DNA from: Veronia pacifica
GTDB lineage: Bacteria > Pseudomonadota > Gammaproteobacteria > Enterobacterales > Vibrionaceae
Length of the DNA stretch: 64,000 bases
Direction: 5' to 3'
Assembly: GCF_001707825.1 (NCBI RefSeq)
Contig: NZ_LYBM01000003.1
Coordinates: forward strand, 82,354 to 146,353
Part shown: one piece after another, positions 53,615 through 61,705 of the stretch
How the letters are laid out: each line of letters begins with the position of its first letter
How positions within the stretch are numbered: position 1 is the first letter of the stretch
Position numbers and translations under genes: made by a program
Notes under the pieces: generated by a model
What the model was told of the DNA's origin: nothing
What the model saw: only the letters and a program-made list of their open reading frames with translations
The model's database searches: none

Positions 53615-54945
53615 GTGAAAAAACGGAAAAACCCACGGAGAAGAAAAAGAAAGACTCCAGAGAAAAAGGGCAGGTTGGCCAGAGTCAGGAGTTACCCAAA
53701 TTCTTCATCCTGATAGCTGTTCTTGAAGTGTTCATTGCGCTGGTCGAAATGGGCATGGAAAAACTCTCTGCGGGTATTTTATTCGCCATTAACGTAATGA
53801 ACGTGCCTTTCGACAAGGCTATTGAAATGGTGGCGAAAAATACTCTCGTATTCTTTGCTGTACTCACCGGAATCATTCTGGTCACTGCCATCGCTGCCAG
53901 ACTGGTAGGAACATGGTTGCAAATTGGCTTTCTGTTCGCGCCGAAAGCGTTGACAGACAATGCACTGGGTAAAATAAATCCAATTTCAAACTTCAAAAAT
54001 ATGTTCTCAATGGAAAAGTTGCTAGAGCTTGTGATGAATATCATTAAGGCAATTCTTATCGGGATCATTTTTACCTACGTTACCCTGTTTTATTTTCAGG
54101 ATATGCTCTATTTACCGAGAGTCACATTGGCTGAAATGTGGAGGACCTTCTCCGACATATTCATATTTATTGTTCGTCTATGCGCCGCACTGTTGTTGGC
54201 ACTGGCGGTCGCTGATGTGCTGCTGAAAAAATACTTCAGTGAGAAGAAAATAAAGATGTCCAAGGACGAGGTAATACGAGAGTACAAGGAGATGTTCGGT
54301 TCGCCAGAGATGAAATCTGAACGAAAAAACTTCTTTATGGAGTTGATGAATAGCCCACCGCCGCAACCCAAAATCAAAGATGCTGATATGGTCGTCGTTA
54401 ACCCGACGCACTTTGCTATCGCTCTCAGTTACAAACCTGACGAACATCCATTGCCAGTGATCATATATAACCGAGCAGACAACGAAGCGAGAGACGTGAT
54501 CAAAGAAGCAAGGGAAGAGAAGCTTCCTGTTGTTCGCTTTGTGTGGCTGGCACGGACTTTGGCAAGAATGACTGAGGAAGGCGATAATATCCCGAGAGAA
54601 ACCATGAAAGCGGTGGTCATCGTCTATAAACTTGTCGAACTCATCAATAACGAATTACCGCCTGATGAAGTTTCAGAGTGGTACAACTCTGAGGGTATTA
54701 TTGAGTTCCCAGATGAACTTTATGATGATGGAAACAAGGCTGAGACTGATGAAGTTCAAGATGAGCTGTTGAGCAACGAATTGGATGTGGAGCTTGATGA
54801 TAAACTCGACGAAAGCTCGAATGACGAACTTAATGAAAGACTCGGTGAAAGTCTCAATCAATTTCTCGATAATAGCCCTTTCAGCGGACTTAATAAGGGG
54901 CCTGATAATGATGACGACCCCGAAGAAGTTCACCCAAAACAATAA
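53611..54945 (+). CDS. sctU: T3SS autoprotease SctU (HrcU) with long acidic C-terminal extension
   Basis: The protein starts with a basic, KKKKDSREKGQVGQSQEL N-terminus, has four membrane helices (residues about 30-200), a linker and the autocleavage motif N264-P265-T266-H267, in VVNPTHFAIAL. Usual SctU proteins end near residue 350-360; here about 85 more residues follow, very acidic and with repeated ELD/LDE/ELNE blocks that could form a coiled coil. Self-cleavage between Asn and Pro sets substrate specificity. It closes the sctD-to-sctU operon. Confidence 0.95.
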   Translation: MSEKTEKPTEKKKKDSREKGQVGQSQELPKFFILIAVLEVFIALVEMGMEKLSAGILFAINVMNVPFDKAIEMVAKNTLVFFAVLTGIILVTAIAARLVGTWLQIGFLFAPKALTDNALGKINPISNFKNMFSMEKLLELVMNIIKAILIGIIFTYVTLFYFQDMLYLPRVTLAEMWRTFSDIFIFIVRLCAALLLALAVADVLLKKYFSEKKIKMSKDEVIREYKEMFGSPEMKSERKNFFMELMNSPPPQPKIKDADMVVVNPTHFAIALSYKPDEHPLPVIIYNRADNEARDVIKEAREEKLPVVRFVWLARTLARMTEEGDNIPRETMKAVVIVYKLVELINNELPPDEVSEWYNSEGIIEFPDELYDDGNKAETDEVQDELLSNELDVELDDKLDESSNDELNERLGESLNQFLDNSPFSGLNKGPDNDDDPEEVHPKQ

Positions 54946-55588
54946 TATTCTGACAAGACGATAAAGATACACTGTCAGCCTACTGGTTTAATATCAGCAC
55001 GTCCGAATGTTTAATCGCTATCTATTGAGATATAAGCCCAACGCTTGTGTACACGAAAACATATCAATCCGATTTATGACACATTAAGTACAATGCCTCT
55101 CATTAACCTAATGATTTAAATAGAAATACATAGCATCTATTAGACTACATGCGCAATAAAATATCTCGGATTTAGACTAAATCACCAGCATAAGAATAGA
55201 AGTCATCTTCACAGAAAATATGACGCTTCCGTTTAAAAAAATACTTTTTTTAACTATGTAAACATTGAACCTCTTCACCAAAATTGAATATCTCTCTGAT
55301 TTAATTGGATATATCGATAGCACTCCTCTGTGCAAAAAAAATCAAAATATATGGAACTACATTGTTTTGAGTAGCACTCACTCTTAGGAACTGAGTGCAT
55401 ATCTGTATCTTTTAGGTGTATCCACAAGTGAACGAAAAAAACTTGTTACCTAACTGCAAATATTTTGGAACCAGATATGGTTCAAAAGCACACACTAATA
55501 GTTCTAAGAGCAGCGACAACAAAACGACTTGTCATCGCTAACTCTAAAACCAATGCTAACAGTAATTTTGAGTGCACAAGGAGTTGTT
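54946..55588. other. Intergenic region upstream of the pilin-like operon
   Basis: AT-rich; no gene or clear terminator after sctU. It holds the hrp-box-like promoter at 55467-55494 and a long 5' leader of about 90 bases. Confidence 0.45.
55467..55494 (+). promoter_or_regulatory. hrp-box-like promoter (HrpL type)
   Basis: GGAACC, 15 bases, then GCACACA fits the HrpL consensus GGAACC-N15/16-CCACNNA with one mismatch. It lies 95 bases before the first gene of the pilin-like operon and is consistent with the HrpL-like sigma factor in the cluster. Confidence 0.55.
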
Positions 55589-55900
55589 ATGTACGGCAAT
55601 GGAAATAGCAACAATGGCGTAACTGCTAACAGCATGTTTTCTACTGATATGGGAAACATGTTGTCAAAAATTTACGGAGCATCTGGTAACCAGTATCAGA
55701 GCGCTAACCGTATTGATTTGTCGACATTTGACCAACAGCGCCAAGAAGCATCTGCCAACCTCATGAAAATAATGAGAATGAAAGATGCCCAGAATAGTTT
55801 TCTTGCTGAACATGCAATCGGCAACAGTCAACTTTCAACTCGTCTATCTCTTGATATGAAGCTTGCACAGAAAATCGGCAGATTGGTTTCAGACTCGTAG
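55589..55900 (+). CDS. Small Gly/Asn/Ser-rich T3SS protein, pilin/substrate candidate
   Basis: The 103-residue protein starts MYGNGNSNNGVTANSMFS and has a helical C-terminal half; it has no cysteine and no signal peptide. An AAGGAG site lies about five bases before the ATG at 55589; an upstream in-frame start exists at 55529. It opens the operon that continues with sctI-J-K-L, the position of hrpA (pilin) in P. syringae. The N-terminal polar, flexible stretch fits a secretion signal. No known family. Confidence 0.65.
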   Translation: MYGNGNSNNGVTANSMFSTDMGNMLSKIYGASGNQYQSANRIDLSTFDQQRQEASANLMKIMRMKDAQNSFLAEHAIGNSQLSTRLSLDMKLAQKIGRLVSDS

Positions 55901-55947
55901 GGCGTACATTCTTATACGAAATTTCAAACAGAAAAAGGAGAGATATT

Positions 55948-56310
55948 ATGTTTGGTCAACTCGGAGGCGGTTTCGGTGGTTATGGCGGATTCCCAGGTCA
56001 ATATGGCTTTGGAGCAGGTGCGCCTACACCTTTTAATTTGCCAAACGCTTATGGCGGTGCTGGTATAAACAATGTATTGGATCAGGCTGGATTCGGTTTA
56101 CAAAACCAAATTCACAACATGACCCAGCAACAAAACTTTAGACAACAAACTCGCCAATTAATGAACAACGAAATCATTAACCAGCAGCAACAAAGACAAA
56201 ACCTCTACCTCGCAATGAATGATAGTCAAAACAGAATGCTCAACGACTCAATGACTAACCAACTCAAAAATGCAGGTAACGTAACGCGTTCTATCGGTCA
56301 GCACATGTAG
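55948..56310 (+). CDS. Glycine-rich small secreted protein, HrpA-pilin-like candidate
   Basis: The 120-residue, cysteine-free protein has a Gly/Phe/Tyr-rich start (GGGFGGYGGFPGQYGFG), a Gln/Asn-rich middle and a C-terminal helix (AMNDSQNRMLNDSMTNQL) that recalls by spacing the AM..Q..M....M helix of the P. syringae HrpA pilin. It is encoded between the preceding small protein and sctI, the place of hrpA or hrpZ in P. syringae. The GFGGYGG..GQ motif also occurs at the end of the DUF1521 protein. AAGGAGAG precedes the ATG. Pilin, harpin or chaperoned substrate are all possible. Confidence 0.6.
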   Translation: MFGQLGGGFGGYGGFPGQYGFGAGAPTPFNLPNAYGGAGINNVLDQAGFGLQNQIHNMTQQQNFRQQTRQLMNNEIINQQQQRQNLYLAMNDSQNRMLNDSMTNQLKNAGNVTRSIGQHM

Positions 56311-56424
56311 GAGATGTTACTCGCGGTTTGTATGAAAAACATCATTCGAATCATGTAGCAACACAGAGGGTTATATCTTTTTATAACCCTTCTGTTAAAA
56401 GGATGTTTAAAAGGAAGTTCCCCT

Positions 56425-56808
56425 ATGTCTATTTCAAGCAACAGCGCCTTAAACAGACTTGTTGATAACAACTCACTCGATAAGTTGAAGATCAACGATG
56501 TTGTGACAAGACCTGATATCAGCACAAATTCGGTAGACGTAAATTTCTTTAAATATGTACAAAGCGAAGTCTCTGAGCAAGTTCAAGGTGTAAGTCCCTC
56601 CGACACGTTTAAGAACCTTTTAAACCAACTTAAAAGCGCTTCTTTCGACCAGGACAAATTGACGAAAAATGTTGAACAGGCTGAAAATCATATTGAATTG
56701 GCTAAAGCGAAGCTTGCTGCAGATGAAAAGGCTACCCAAGCTCTTATCATCGCTAAGTTAGCGCAATCTGGAGCTCAAGCCATTAACAAAATCACCAGTA
56801 CGAATTAA
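56425..56808 (+). CDS. T3SS inner-rod protein candidate SctI (HrpB-like)
   Basis: The 127-residue, cysteine-free, polar protein has two long helices in its C-terminal half (about residues 72-125, ending AKLAQSGAQAINKITST), a common SctI pattern. It lies directly before sctJ, as hrpB before hrcJ in P. syringae. AAGGAAG precedes the ATG. Confidence 0.72.
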   Translation: MSISSNSALNRLVDNNSLDKLKINDVVTRPDISTNSVDVNFFKYVQSEVSEQVQGVSPSDTFKNLLNQLKSASFDQDKLTKNVEQAENHIELAKAKLAADEKATQALIIAKLAQSGAQAINKITSTN

Positions 56809-56821
56809 CTGGGAGGTTGTG

Positions 56822-57442
56822 ATGAATGCTCCAATAAAAAAATTACTCATTACTTTTTTAGCACTTTTTGCTCTTACCGGGTGTGATGAATCGACTCAGC
56901 TGCATACCGGTTTAAGCGAACGTGAGGCTAACGAAGTCCTCGCCGAACTGATGGCGTCAGGTATAGATACATCAAAACAAATGAGCAAAAACGGTGTCAA
57001 TATTCTCGTCGCTAAACAGGATATTGCACGAGCGGTAAGAATTCTCCGTGCTGTTGGCCTCCCACGTCGTGACAAGGTGAGCATGGGTGAAGTGTTTAAG
57101 AAAGAAGGCATTATATCGACACCAATCGAGGAACGTGCTCGCTACATACACGCAATATCACAAGAGATTGAACATACTCTTTCGCAAATTGATGGTGTAG
57201 TGCTTGCTAGAGTTCACGTTGTTCTCCCACAAAAAGTGTCTCCCGGTCAGCCTTTGCAGCCGTCTTCTGCTGCTGTATTTATCAAACACCAATACAACTT
57301 AGACCCAGACATCTTGGCTCCAAAGATCTTACGCATTATCTCAGCGAGCGTCCCGGGTCTTAAGTCTGAGCCAAACGCAATAGCACTTGAGTTCTTTGCC
57401 AGTGAGCGTCTTGCTCCAGGCTATGCATCAGCATCGTTTTAA
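56822..57442 (+). CDS. sctJ: T3SS inner-membrane ring lipoprotein SctJ (HrcJ), lacking the C-terminal anchor
   Basis: The 206-residue protein has a lipoprotein signal with lipobox LTGC (Cys 21) and the two SctJ/YscJ ring-building domains: LSEREANEVLAELMASGID, then SPIEERARYIHAISQEIEHTLSQIDGVVLARVHVVLP-type sequence. The usual C-terminal transmembrane helix is absent; the protein ends LAPGYASASF. GGGAGG lies five bases before the ATG. It forms the inner-membrane ring with SctD. Confidence 0.92.
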   Translation: MNAPIKKLLITFLALFALTGCDESTQLHTGLSEREANEVLAELMASGIDTSKQMSKNGVNILVAKQDIARAVRILRAVGLPRRDKVSMGEVFKKEGIISTPIEERARYIHAISQEIEHTLSQIDGVVLARVHVVLPQKVSPGQPLQPSSAAVFIKHQYNLDPDILAPKILRIISASVPGLKSEPNAIALEFFASERLAPGYASASF

Positions 57443-57486
57443 TCTCTACCTGAATTGACAAACGGAATGTATTGAGGGAGTAAGAA

Positions 57487-58230
57487 ATGACTATTGACCA
57501 CATCACCACGGAAGACAGCACCGCCTTGAACCCGGAACAACAACAAGAATTAAAGAGTTCACCGGGCCAGTTTGAGTGGTCAATGTTTTGGTGTCGCCCG
57601 TGGATTCGCCTTCACGGCTCATGGGCAAGTGTTCTTGATACATCGTTAATCGAGGACTCAATTGCAGAAGCAATGCACTATGATGAGATCCTTGAGACAT
57701 TGAAAATTGATTTTGCACCAGAGCCAGAGATAGTCAACCCACTTTCCCTTTCTCTTGCGACGATTGCTCCGGATATTGAATCTCGGGTATTTTCTTTTGT
57801 TTCTGCGATTTTAACTGACGGTCATGTTGCTGGCGATTTGAATGAAGATGAAAGAATCTGGTGCTTTAGGTTCGCCGCTGGTTTAAATCTTCACCAATAC
57901 GGCGATACACATAGGGATACTGTGATTTCGATTCTACAAGACGAAACTCAGCATCCAGTAGCAGTGCTTTCAGCACTCCTTATCCGCAGTTGGGCGGTAA
58001 ATGACCCAGCATTTTGGACGAGATACCGTGTCCGATTTGATAAAGATATTCGTCTACCCGAGAGTAACTTACTGATTTCACCTGCTAAGCTTAACTATGT
58101 TATGAAAACAGCCTTGTTCATGGCAGAGCAAAATCAACCTGTCGCGAAGCAGATTCCGGAATTGACGGATGAACAAAAACTGCAGATGAAGCAGGATACT
58201 GAGAAGGCGCAAGCGGCACTCGTAAGCTAG
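57487..58230 (+). CDS. sctK: T3SS sorting-platform protein SctK (HrpD-like)
   Basis: The 247-residue protein, between sctJ and sctL, has the PLSLSLATIAPDIESRVFSF and RPWIRLHGSW segments; position and length match SctK/HrpD, which links SctQ to the ring. The family is poorly conserved, so the call is mainly positional. Confidence 0.75.
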   Translation: MTIDHITTEDSTALNPEQQQELKSSPGQFEWSMFWCRPWIRLHGSWASVLDTSLIEDSIAEAMHYDEILETLKIDFAPEPEIVNPLSLSLATIAPDIESRVFSFVSAILTDGHVAGDLNEDERIWCFRFAAGLNLHQYGDTHRDTVISILQDETQHPVAVLSALLIRSWAVNDPAFWTRYRVRFDKDIRLPESNLLISPAKLNYVMKTALFMAEQNQPVAKQIPELTDEQKLQMKQDTEKAQAALVS

Positions 58231-58300
58231 CAACTACTAGCCTAGATTCAACAAAACTTGCCGCCCAATGTGGTGGCAAAATTTTTTTGCGAGGACTCCA

Positions 58301-58912
58301 ATGAGCTCATCGTTTGTCAGCTCCAGCATCAATCTTGACGAAAGTATTTATCCAATAACACCTTCTATTAATCTCATCAAAGCTGATGAGCTAGAAAAGC
58401 TCGACGAGCTGGGAAGTGTCGAGGCAAAAGCTGTTAAGAAAGTGAAATCTTATGCTGCACGACTTGTCGATGAGAGAATGAGAACCGCTGAAGTTGAGAT
58501 AGAAAAGCAAATTCAACAGGGCTGGGAGAGCATTAATCGTTGGCAGCAAGAGACGGCTGAATTACGCGAAAATTATATCAATGGAATAGAATCAGCGGTA
58601 GTTGATATCGTAAACTCAGTTGTTGGTCAGTTGTTGAATGAAACGACAGAAGAACAGAAAATTTCGGCGTTAGTTAAGCAATTGGCAGAGTGTAAAACCG
58701 CGCCAGCTCAAGGGAAACTATACTGCAACCCATCAAGGGCTACAGCAGTAAGAACCGCGCTGTCTTCACAACGTTTATTTTGGGATATTAACAGCGACCC
58801 GACCCTCCAGTTTGACAGCCTAAGACTTGAATCCGCAAATGGAGAGTTCTCTATTGACTGGGAGCAAGCTGTAAACCTTCTGTTTATTGATAAGGGAAAA
58901 ATGGGCTTATAA
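58301..58912 (+). CDS. sctL: T3SS ATPase regulator SctL (HrpE/FliH-like)
   Basis: The 203-residue protein has a long charged helix (about residues 40-100, VKSYAARLVDERMRTAEVEIEKQIQQGW) followed by a globular SctL/FliH C-terminal domain. It follows sctK and corresponds to HrpE, the last gene of the hrpA-to-hrpE operon. The ATG at 58301 has GAGGA upstream; the open frame begins 33 bases earlier. A terminator follows. Confidence 0.88.
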   Translation: MSSSFVSSSINLDESIYPITPSINLIKADELEKLDELGSVEAKAVKKVKSYAARLVDERMRTAEVEIEKQIQQGWESINRWQQETAELRENYINGIESAVVDIVNSVVGQLLNETTEEQKISALVKQLAECKTAPAQGKLYCNPSRATAVRTALSSQRLFWDINSDPTLQFDSLRLESANGEFSIDWEQAVNLLFIDKGKMGL

Positions 58913-58932
58913 AATTTTCTGATTCTCTCACA

Positions 58933-58968
58933 GGCTCTGTTACTGAAAACAGAGAGCCGCCCATTTTT
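58933..58968 (+). terminator. Terminator at the end of the T3SS operon
   Basis: GGCTCTGTT and AACAGAGAGCC pair around a short loop, followed by TTTTT, about 20 bases after sctL. Confidence 0.8.
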
Positions 58969-59504
58969 AATGTTCTTGTAATATGTTGCTTTCTACATCC
59001 CAACATATTCAGTGCAAGCGCCAGAATTCCGGTCTTTTCTTATCAACCATCACACCCTACTTATAGGTACCGATTCCCCTCGAATACCCCTTGTCATAAA
59101 TGGTTCTTGAACAGCAACCTCTTCCTTCTTCCTCTTTTGTCTTAAGTGTATTTGCTGATACTAAACCATATTCATATATAGTTTCATGACTCTGGTTGAG
59201 CGCTTTGGCAGGGTCAATCTAATGCACGGATCACTGATGTAAATTTTTATAGCCGACGTATTTGCGACAGAATTTTTCGTTGACGCGATTTTTAGAGAAT
59301 CACAGTGACCAAGAGTGAATAATGACAGTAAAAAAAGTGTTTCATAATAGAGAGTTAGCCGCTCAAACTAGCAGCAAACACAACAAAGATCACATTACCA
59401 TGCTGTGAATGGTTATCTTGTAAGCAAATGAACCAAGTAAGCATTGAGTTAGTGGCAAGAAACACTATGATGAATTCATAGCAAGCCAAGATGCACATCT
59501 CGAA
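58969..59504. other. Intergenic region between T3SS and tRNA-Gly
   Basis: About 530 bases with no intact ORF. It could contain remains of mobile or lost genes, but I cannot identify any. Confidence 0.4.
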
Positions 59505-59579
<75 letters not shown>

Positions 59580-59927
59580 ATGACTTACCTTTCCACTGAT
59601 TCAATGCACGATAAAACATTGCCCAAGCAAATAGTGGCCCCTTGCTTCAACCAGGTTTTATCTGCTAAGAAGAGATGAAAACACGCTTAACATGTATATC
59701 CAAAATTTTGCGCATCTCAGCACAGTGGATGGTTCAAGCCATCATCTAAAGCGCGATAGCCAGCTCGCTGCTTTCGATTAAAAGCGAGGCAGACATAAAA
59801 GGGCCAGTAAACCCATTCGCCTGGAACAAACACTCTCTAGAAGATCACTTGAAAAATGAACCTTGTTTATTGGATGTTTTTTCCGAGGTGAACTGTAATA
59901 GACAACACTTCCTCCTCATCGGAAAAG
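59580..59927. other. Intergenic region between tRNA-Gly and the IclR gene
   Basis: About 350 bases without a supported gene; no duplicated tRNA end was noticed. Confidence 0.4.
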
Positions 59928-60683
59928 CTAGACGGGCACTTCACTCGATATCGCTTTAGCGGTATTCATCAAGCTTGTCTTTGCCGCCTCAAACTTATGC
60001 TGTTTATCCATCACCTGCTCGGCACCAGAGATATTTATAGCGGCAATGATGTTGCCAAGATAATCAGTAATCGGCACTGCAATAGCACTGGCGTTGTCAG
60101 AACGGCTATGCGAAAAACCTTGTTTCTTCTCCACAGCGATAAGATGTCTAAGTTCAGGAAGCGTCTGAGGATGGGGATTGGGGTACATATCCAGCTGTAT
60201 TGAGTTGTAGACCGCGCTGAGCTCCACGTCGCTGAGTTGTTGCAGCAAAATACGCCCCATTGCGTTAGTGTGGCAGGGCAACCTAGTCCCAAGAGGTATG
60301 TTAACCGATAGCCTTTGTGATGCCTGAGCCCGGTAAATATAAAGTGTTTCTAACCCATCTCGAACCGCTAAATGACACGAAATACTGGTCTCGTCTCTTA
60401 ACCTTTTAAGGTGCGGCGCAGCCACATCGACCAGACTCTGACCAGCAAGAAATGCGAAACCACGCGACACCACCTGCGGCCCAAGTGTATAGGCATTTCT
60501 GGCAACCTTTCTCAGGTAGTTTTTATCCAGCAAGGTTTGAATAATCCGATAGACCGATGACTGGCTGACACCAAGCCGATCAGCAAAGTCGTGAGTGCTG
60601 AGAATCCGATGCTCTGCATCAAACAGCTCGATAATTTCCAACCCTCTTGCCAAAGACTGAACCTGATAGTCTGCCTTACTCAT
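59928..60683 (-). CDS. IclR family transcriptional regulator
   Basis: The 251-residue protein has the winged helix (QSLARGLEIIELFDAEHR, LGVSQSSVYRIIQTLLDKNYLRK) and the ligand-binding GAF-like IclR domain (ISCHLAVRDGLETLYIYRAQ, NAMGRILL). The start at 60683 is preferred to an upstream GTG. It is divergent from purU-folD-soxB-soxD and likely controls them in response to a one-carbon or sarcosine-related compound. Operator-like repeats lie between. Confidence 0.9.
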   Translation of the reverse strand: MSKADYQVQSLARGLEIIELFDAEHRILSTHDFADRLGVSQSSVYRIIQTLLDKNYLRKVARNAYTLGPQVVSRGFAFLAGQSLVDVAAPHLKRLRDETSISCHLAVRDGLETLYIYRAQASQRLSVNIPLGTRLPCHTNAMGRILLQQLSDVELSAVYNSIQLDMYPNPHPQTLPELRHLIAVEKKQGFSHSRSDNASAIAVPITDYLGNIIAAINISGAEQVMDKQHKFEAAKTSLMNTAKAISSEVPV

Positions 60684-60705
60684 TTTTCTCACCAGTAAAT
60701 AGAAA

Positions 60706-60787
60706 TTTCACATGTAAATAAACTATGTAGTGATTTGACATTTTTCTTCAATATTCGTGTCAATTTTTTGTCAGTTTACATATAAAT
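60706..60787. promoter_or_regulatory. Inverted operator-like repeats between IclR and purU genes
   Basis: TTTCACATGTAAAT at 60706-60719 and TTTACATATAAAT at 60775-60787 are related near-palindromes in inverted orientation, in the 140-base divergent promoter region. They are good candidates for IclR binding sites. Confidence 0.45.
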
Positions 60788-60822
60788 CTGAAAAGTCGAT
60801 AGCGTAACTAACGGGACCACTT

Positions 60823-61683
60823 ATGCCAGATTCAAAGGAATTTATTCTCAAAGCCACCTGTGACGCATCAAGCGGGATACTTGCTGCCGTCACCTCTTAT
60901 CTGGCAGAACTCAGCTGCTACATCTCGGAGCTTCATCAATTTGATGATGAGGAAAACGGCAATTTCTTTATGCGCGCGGTTTGCCGTATTGAATCCACAG
61001 AAGTGGATTTAGACATGATAAAGGCCGGATTTGAGGCACAGGTAAGTCACTTTAATATGGACTGGCAGTTCTTTGATGCGGATACACCCATGCGAGTTTT
61101 ACTGATGGTGAGTAGATTCGACCATTGCTTGAAAGACTTACTTTACCGTCACGAAACAGGCGAGTTACCCATGGAGATCACCGCAGTGGTCTCAAACCAC
61201 AAAGACCTTCGCCCTATCGTTGAACGCGCAGGCATACGTTTTATCTGGTTACCGATCAACTCGGAAAATAAGTCCCGCCAGGAAGCCGCGTTACAGGATG
61301 TGATCACCGAAACCCAGACTGAACTCGTGGTGCTTGCCCGCTATATGCAGATCCTCTCTGATGATATGTGTAAAAAATTGCACGGCAAAGCCATCAATAT
61401 TCACCACTCATTCCTGCCGAGCTTTAAAGGTGCCAAGCCCTACCATCAGGCGCATGCAAGAGGGGTGAAACTCATTGGTGCGACGGCCCACTACGTCACC
61501 TCTGATCTCGATGAAGGGCCGATCATTGAGCAAAGTGTTCAGCCTGTTGGTCACACCTATTCACCAGAAAGATTGGTTGCTGTCGGCCGAGATACCGAGA
61601 CCATTGCATTGGCATCAGCAGTGAGGCTGCACCTGGAACATAGGGTGTTTATGTACGGCAACAAAACCGTGGTTTTCCAATAA
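60823..61683 (+). CDS. purU: Formyltetrahydrofolate deformylase
   Basis: The 286-residue protein has an N-terminal ACT domain (about residues 5-80) and a C-terminal formyltransferase-like domain with the catalytic NIHHSFLPSFKGAKPYHQAHARGVKLIG stretch and HYVTSDLDEGPII. It hydrolyses 10-formyl-tetrahydrofolate to formate and tetrahydrofolate. First in an operon with folD and soxB-soxD. Confidence 0.95.
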   Translation: MPDSKEFILKATCDASSGILAAVTSYLAELSCYISELHQFDDEENGNFFMRAVCRIESTEVDLDMIKAGFEAQVSHFNMDWQFFDADTPMRVLLMVSRFDHCLKDLLYRHETGELPMEITAVVSNHKDLRPIVERAGIRFIWLPINSENKSRQEAALQDVITETQTELVVLARYMQILSDDMCKKLHGKAINIHHSFLPSFKGAKPYHQAHARGVKLIGATAHYVTSDLDEGPIIEQSVQPVGHTYSPERLVAVGRDTETIALASAVRLHLEHRVFMYGNKTVVFQ

Positions 61684-61705
61684 CTCAAGACAGGGAAGTG
61701 TATCA

